From assembly GCA_031274005.1 (NCBI GenBank), contig JAISQU010000329.1, forward strand, positions 1 through 8,760: a DNA stretch of 8,760 bases, read 5' to 3'. The notes below the pieces were generated by a model that ran no database searches, was not told where the DNA came from, and saw only the letters and a list, made by a program, of their open reading frames with translations. Shown one piece after another: positions 6,197 to 8,760 of this stretch (positions are counted from its first letter, which is position 1; each line of letters opens with the position of its first letter). The translations under genes and the position numbers were made by a program. This stretch comes from Spirochaetales bacterium (GTDB lineage: Bacteria > Spirochaetota > Spirochaetia > DTKZ01).

Positions 6197-6270
6197 ATCT
6201 CTCCTCCTTAAAACCGAACGCTTGTGACCAACCCCTTGCCCCGCAGCGCTTTACACCGAAAAAGTAATAA

Positions 6271-6286
6271 CGCGTTGCCGCGTTGC
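6271..6286. repeat. Tandem 8-bp direct repeat next to the pilZ -35 box
   Basis: CGCGTTGC occurs twice without a gap (6271-6278 and 6279-6286), directly against the TTGACT of the pilZ promoter. The position suits an activator or repressor site for pilZ or the divergent kinase gene, but there is no direct evidence for a binding protein. Confidence 0.4.
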
Positions 6287-6315
6287 TTGACTTTTTGACT
6301 ATCACATCATACTAT
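6287..6315 (+). promoter_or_regulatory. Sigma70-type promoter of the PilZ gene
   Basis: TTGACT (6287-6292), a 17-bp spacer and TACTAT (6310-6315). Transcription should start about 6321-6323, only 4 to 6 nt before the ATG at 6327, which has no Shine-Dalgarno sequence. The message is therefore probably leaderless or nearly so. Confidence 0.7.
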
Positions 6316-6326
6316 TTTAACTTGAA

Positions 6327-7385
6327 ATGTCTATACTTTTAAGCCAGCAGTTGACACGCTATTATGATGAATACTCATCCCTCGATGTTACCTTCACGAA
6401 AGAGGTTGTAAAGGCGACCCGGCTTGTTACCAAACAGGTTTTTCTGAAATGTCTCGGTTATCAGTGGCCCTGCATCATTTACTCAAGTTCCATGGTATCC
6501 GCAAAGATAATCGCCAACGCGAAGCTGGCGATCAGGGAGATAGCCCAGAAGGCGAATAACATGGTATCCCTGCACCTCAGCTTTCAGGCGGAGAAAACCG
6601 ATCCCGTATCTTTTTATATAAACACGCGGGTCAGCGGTTTCACTCCCTACGGCGCGGCCAATCCTGACCTGAACATCATCGCCCTTACCTTTACCCAGAG
6701 GCCCGCGGACGATTTTATCGCCGTCCTGGGCGAGCTTCTGGAAGTGAATATCAACTCAAAAAAAAGAAAGGAAGAGCGCATCATCCTCACATCTGAAGTC
6801 ATGACGAAGATGGGTCTGAAGGTCAAGGAAACAACGCTTCTTATTCAGGGGGTTCCCCGCAAGGGAATCATCCGCGACTTATCCTTTTCCGGCGCCAAAA
6901 TCATCATTGCGGGCGTGGCAAAATTTCTGGTAAACAAGGATGCGAGCTTACATCTGGAGATGGAAGAGGGGGAGTCCCTTCAAATACCGGGGACAATCCT
7001 GCGTTTTGAACCCGTGGAAGGCCGCAAGGATATTTCGGCGTTTGCCGTTCAGTTCAAGGACGAGGCGGTTCCCATCCGTTACAAAATCGTTATCAATGAT
7101 TATCTGCGGCAAATCTCAAAACACAAAAGTTTTTCCTCCGCGGCGCAGCAAACTCCGGCGCCAAAACCCGTGGTGGAGAATTCCCTGCCCCCTCCCCCTG
7201 AAGAACCCGCCGCGGAAGCCGGGCAGCCCCGGCAGCCTCCCCCGGCGGAGAAGCCTAAAGAACCGGCGCCCCCGGCGGAGAAAACAAAAAATCCGGCGCC
7301 TCCGGCGGAGAAGGCTAAAAATCCGGCGCCCCCGCCGGAGAAAGCGAAAGCCCCGGCGCCCCCGCCAAAAAAACCGGCAAAATGA
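6327..7385 (+). CDS. PilZ-domain c-di-GMP receptor protein with repetitive Pro/Ala/Lys tail
   Basis: 352 residues, no signal peptide or membrane segment. Residues about 1-140 form an N-terminal domain (YYDEYSSLDVTFTKEVVKAT, then KQVFLKCLGYQWPCIIYSSSM) of a kind I associate with treponemal PilZ proteins. The PilZ domain spans about 143-262: RKEER gives the RxxxR motif (R147, R151) and DLSFSG gives D/NxSxxG (D184, S186, G189), the c-di-GMP contacts of the family. From about 275 the protein turns into a disordered Pro/Ala/Lys/Glu tail with 10-residue repeats (311-350). PilZ proteins pass the c-di-GMP level to motility or surface functions, and the flagellin gene lies directly downstream, which supports a motility role; that link is inference. 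There is no clear terminator before the flaB promoter, so read-through is possible. Confidence 0.88.
   Translation: MSILLSQQLTRYYDEYSSLDVTFTKEVVKATRLVTKQVFLKCLGYQWPCIIYSSSMVSAKIIANAKLAIREIAQKANNMVSLHLSFQAEKTDPVSFYINTRVSGFTPYGAANPDLNIIALTFTQRPADDFIAVLGELLEVNINSKKRKEERIILTSEVMTKMGLKVKETTLLIQGVPRKGIIRDLSFSGAKIIIAGVAKFLVNKDASLHLEMEEGESLQIPGTILRFEPVEGRKDISAFAVQFKDEAVPIRYKIVINDYLRQISKHKSFSSAAQQTPAPKPVVENSLPPPPEEPAAEAGQPRQPPPAEKPKEPAPPAEKTKNPAPPAEKAKNPAPPPEKAKAPAPPPKKPAK
7257..7376 (+). repeat. Four in-frame 30-bp tandem repeats in the PilZ gene
   Basis: Four units of 10 codons with the pattern K-x-PAPP-x-x-K-x (KEPAPPAEKT, KNPAPPAEKA, KNPAPPPEKA, KAPAPPPKKP) run from 7257 to 7376; a degenerate unit precedes them. 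Each unit carries a CCGGCGCC core. In-frame repeats of this kind can change number between strains without breaking the gene. Confidence 0.85.
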
Positions 7386-7420
7386 GCCGGTCACAGAATA
7401 CAAAGTTTTGAGAAAAAAAT

Positions 7421-7447
7421 TAAAGTTAATGTCCCCCCGGCCGATAA
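7421..7447 (+). promoter_or_regulatory. Sigma28 (FliA) flagellar promoter of flaB
   Basis: TAAAGTTA (7421-7428), an 11-bp spacer and GCCGATAA (7440-7447) match the FliA consensus TAAAGTTT-N11-GCCGATAA in all but one base. Transcription should begin near 7455. This makes the flagellin a late, sigma28-dependent gene. Confidence 0.9.
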
Positions 7448-7454
7448 ATTGAAC

Positions 7455-7745
7455 AGGGGAAAAGGATTTTTTCGGAGCATGCGGAGAAAATTCTTCTTCC
7501 CTCATCATTACTTATATCGGCTTTTTAAAGCCCGGCATAAGTAGAATTGTTCAGAAACTTTAATTTCCGAACAATTTCCTATCAATTTCGCGGTCTTTTA
7601 GCGCGAAATTGTGAGACTTGAGAGGAACCCGGCCAGGTTTCCGAACAAGTCTATTAAAAAAAATCAAAATCGGCCGGCAAAAACGCCGTCCCGTTTTTGT
7701 ACCCTGGTCAGGATGACCGGGGAAAGTCATTTCAGGGAGGAATCC
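7455..7745 (+). promoter_or_regulatory. Long structured 5' leader of flaB
   Basis: The stretch between the sigma28 promoter and the flaB ATG has no gene but at least four hairpins. They are 7509-7543 (outer TACTTAT/ATAAGTA, inner GGCTTT/AAAGCC with a bulge); 7545-7576 (AATTGTTC/GAACAATT, with a further inner four pairs); 7583-7611 (perfect 10-bp CAATTTCGCG/CGCGAAATTG with a 9-nt loop); and 7702-7722 (8 pairs, loop AGGAT). None is followed by a U-run, so they are not terminators. A leader of about 290 nt suggests control of mRNA stability or translation. Confidence 0.65.
7702..7742 (+). promoter_or_regulatory. Candidate CsrA binding sites: GGA hairpin plus flaB ribosome binding site
   Basis: The stem 7702-7709 / 7715-7722 shows AGGAT in its 5-nt loop, so the RNA reads UCAGGAUGA, close to the CsrA consensus core CARGGAUG displayed in a loop. 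About 28 nt downstream the flaB Shine-Dalgarno sequence AGGGAGGAA (7734-7742) offers further GGA motifs 4 nt before the ATG. Paired sites, one in a hairpin and one on the Shine-Dalgarno sequence, are how CsrA represses flagellin (hag) in Bacillus; CsrA also binds the flaB leader in Borrelia. The match here is inferred from sequence and position. Confidence 0.55.
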
Positions 7746-8606
7746 ATGATTATCAATCACAACATGAGCGCCATGTTCGCTCAGCGTGAGAATGGGGTCA
7801 ACGACCGCACTCTGACCAAAAACATCGAAAAGCTCTCGTCCGGCCTGCGCATCAACCGCGCCGGCGACGACGCTTCGGGGCTCGCGGTATCGGAAAAAAT
7901 GAGGTCGCAGGTACGCGGCCTGCGGCAGGCGTCCACCAACGCTTCAAACGGTATTTCCCTCATTCAGACAACGGAAGGGTATCTGCAGGAAACCCAGGAC
8001 ATCCTGCACCGCCTCCGCGAACTGGCCGTACAGTCCGCGAACGGTATCTACACCCCGGAAGACCGGATGCAGATACAGGTAGAAGTGTCTCAGCTTGTTG
8101 ATGAGGTTGACCGCATCGCGTCCCACGCCCAGTTCAACGGAATGAACCTGCTCACAGGCCGTTTTGCCCAGGAAGGGCAGGAAAACGTCATTACCGCTTC
8201 CATGTATTTCCATATCGGCGCAAATATGGACCAGCGGGAAAGGGTATACATCGGCACCATGACAGCGGAAGCCGTAGGCATCCGCAATGTCGGCAGCGGC
8301 GAGATTCTGTCAATTTCGACCCCCGACACGGCAAATATGTCTATAGGAATCGTTGATTCGGCGCTCAAACGCATTAACAAGCAGCGGGCCGACCTGGGCG
8401 CGTACCAGAACAGGCTGGAACACGCCGTGCGCGGCATAGACATCAGCGCGGAAAATCTTCAGGCCGCGGAATCCCGCATCAGGGACGCCGACATGGCATC
8501 GGAAATGGTAGAGTACATGAAAAACCAGATACTGGTGCAGTCCTCTACAGCCATGCTTGCGCAGGCAAACATGAAGGCGCAGTCGGTCTTGCAACTCCTT
8601 GGATAA
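7746..8606 (+). CDS. flaB: Flagellin FlaB, core protein of the periplasmic flagellar filament
   Basis: 286 residues, the usual size of spirochaete FlaB, which has only the conserved D0/D1 parts and no variable D2/D3 insert. The N-terminal part (MIINHNMSAMFAQR, KLSSGLRINRAGDDASGLAV, residues 1-50) and the C-terminal part (SRIRDADMASEMVEYMKNQI, LVQSSTAMLAQANMKAQSVL) form the coiled-coil core; spirochaete hallmarks ASHAQFNGMNLLTGRF and FHIGANMDQRERVYIGTMTA lie between. There is no signal peptide, as FlaB leaves through the flagellar type III system. It should polymerise into the core of filaments in the periplasm. I chose ATG 7746 because it gives the exact family N-terminus and has an AGGGAGGAA site 4 nt upstream; an open frame extends further upstream through the leader. 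Expression is from the sigma28 promoter at 7421 with a long leader. Treponemes usually carry several flaB copies; which one this is cannot be told here. Confidence 0.97.
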   Translation: MIINHNMSAMFAQRENGVNDRTLTKNIEKLSSGLRINRAGDDASGLAVSEKMRSQVRGLRQASTNASNGISLIQTTEGYLQETQDILHRLRELAVQSANGIYTPEDRMQIQVEVSQLVDEVDRIASHAQFNGMNLLTGRFAQEGQENVITASMYFHIGANMDQRERVYIGTMTAEAVGIRNVGSGEILSISTPDTANMSIGIVDSALKRINKQRADLGAYQNRLEHAVRGIDISAENLQAAESRIRDADMASEMVEYMKNQILVQSSTAMLAQANMKAQSVLQLLG

Positions 8607-8617
8607 GGTGCTATATT
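8589..8617 (+). promoter_or_regulatory. Possible extended -10 promoter at the end of flaB
   Basis: TTGCAA (8589-8594), a 17-bp spacer and TATATT (8612-8617) with TGC in front as extended -10. It would start a transcript near 8624, exactly where a GC-rich hairpin begins. It could drive a small RNA or the gene beyond the right edge. The -35 is only a partial match. Confidence 0.4.
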
Positions 8618-8621
8618 AGAA

Positions 8622-8742
8622 GGAGGGGGCGAGAGCCTCCTCCGAAAAGAGCCGTTAAAGGCTCATGGTTCTTTGAAAAAAACCCTCTGTATGTCGCAAA
8701 TAGGGAGATTTTCCGGTTTTTCGTAAACCGGGGCATCTCTTT
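8622..8742 (+). other. Hairpin cluster downstream of flaB
   Basis: Three hairpins follow the flaB stop. The first is 8622-8630 / 8635-8643, nine pairs with a GAGA (GNRA-type) tetraloop. The second is GAGCC/GGCTC (8649-8653 / 8660-8664). The third is CCGGTTT/AAACCGG (8713-8719 / 8725-8731), extended by an outer GAGAT/ATCTC (8705-8709 / 8735-8739). None has a clean U-tract. They may protect the 3' end of the abundant flagellin mRNA, form an atypical terminator, or belong to the leader of a following gene. No open frame of note is present in 8607-8760. Confidence 0.5.
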
Positions 8743-8760
8743 GTTGCCGGGGAAACGGAA

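Noticed and set aside
5822..6211. Plus-strand frame of 129 residues opposite the PfkB-family gene.
   Set aside because: It is antisense to a gene with both PfkB signatures and a perfect ribosome binding site, and its own product has no family pattern.
6940..7452. Second plus-strand frame of 170 residues inside the PilZ gene, Arg/Pro-rich.
   Set aside because: It is an out-of-frame reading of the same GC-rich repeats and runs into the sigma28 promoter.
7116..7508. Minus-strand Arg/Gly-rich open frame of 130 residues.
   Set aside because: Its composition is a mirror of the proline/alanine repeat codons of the PilZ tail; it is a shadow frame with no ribosome binding site.
7611..7745. Extended flagellin start giving 331 residues.
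   Set aside because: The extra 45 residues are translated leader hairpins; flagellins begin MIINHN and the AGGGAGGAA site fits the ATG at 7746.

Overview
The window looks like chromosomal DNA from a spirochaete of the Treponema group. The flagellin near the right end is the short, 286-residue FlaB type of periplasmic flagella. It sits next to a PilZ protein with a Treponema-like N-terminus, and other genes (SlyD-like isomerase, CheX, an Hpt-bearing kinase) also fit treponemes. Base composition is fairly balanced, which fits gut treponemes (for example the termite-gut T. primitia / T. azotonutricium group) better than T. pallidum or T. denticola. The species assignment is inference; no mobile element, CRISPR array, tRNA or rRNA was seen.

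Layout. (1) 1-2388, minus strand: a tight three-gene signalling unit, cheY-type receiver, then cheX-type phosphatase, then a membrane sensor kinase carrying an internal Hpt domain; the kinase runs off the left edge before its ATPase domain. A good sigma70-type promoter lies at 2424-2452. (2) 2389-2707: no convincing gene, but a perfect 14-bp inverted repeat and the promoter of the next gene. (3) 2708-3244, plus strand: SlyD-type peptidyl-prolyl isomerase with a cysteine-rich tail. (4) 3266-5193, plus strand: a near-consensus promoter followed by infC-rpmI-rplT and then two small genes, a coiled-coil ZapB-like protein and ZapA, so translation and cell-division genes appear to share one transcript. 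(5) 5198-6196, minus strand: PfkB/adenosine-kinase-like sugar or nucleoside kinase, convergent with zapA with only 4 bp between stops. (6) 6327-7385, plus strand: PilZ-domain (c-di-GMP receptor) protein with a repetitive Pro/Ala/Lys tail. (7) 7421-7745: a textbook sigma28 (FliA) promoter and a leader of about 290 nt full of hairpins, including a stem-loop that looks like a CsrA binding site close to the flagellin ribosome binding site. (8) 7746-8606: flagellin flaB, followed to the right edge by more hairpins and a possible further promoter.

How it fits together: the left unit (receiver, phosphatase, kinase) and the right unit (c-di-GMP receptor, sigma28-driven flagellin with a probable post-transcriptional switch) both concern signalling and motility, and they flank housekeeping translation, division and kinase genes. 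The most interesting parts are the structured flaB leader with its candidate CsrA site, two genes whose promoters place the transcript start at or almost at the ATG (slyD-like and pilZ), the apparent CTG start of zapA, and the palindromic element at 2485-2515.
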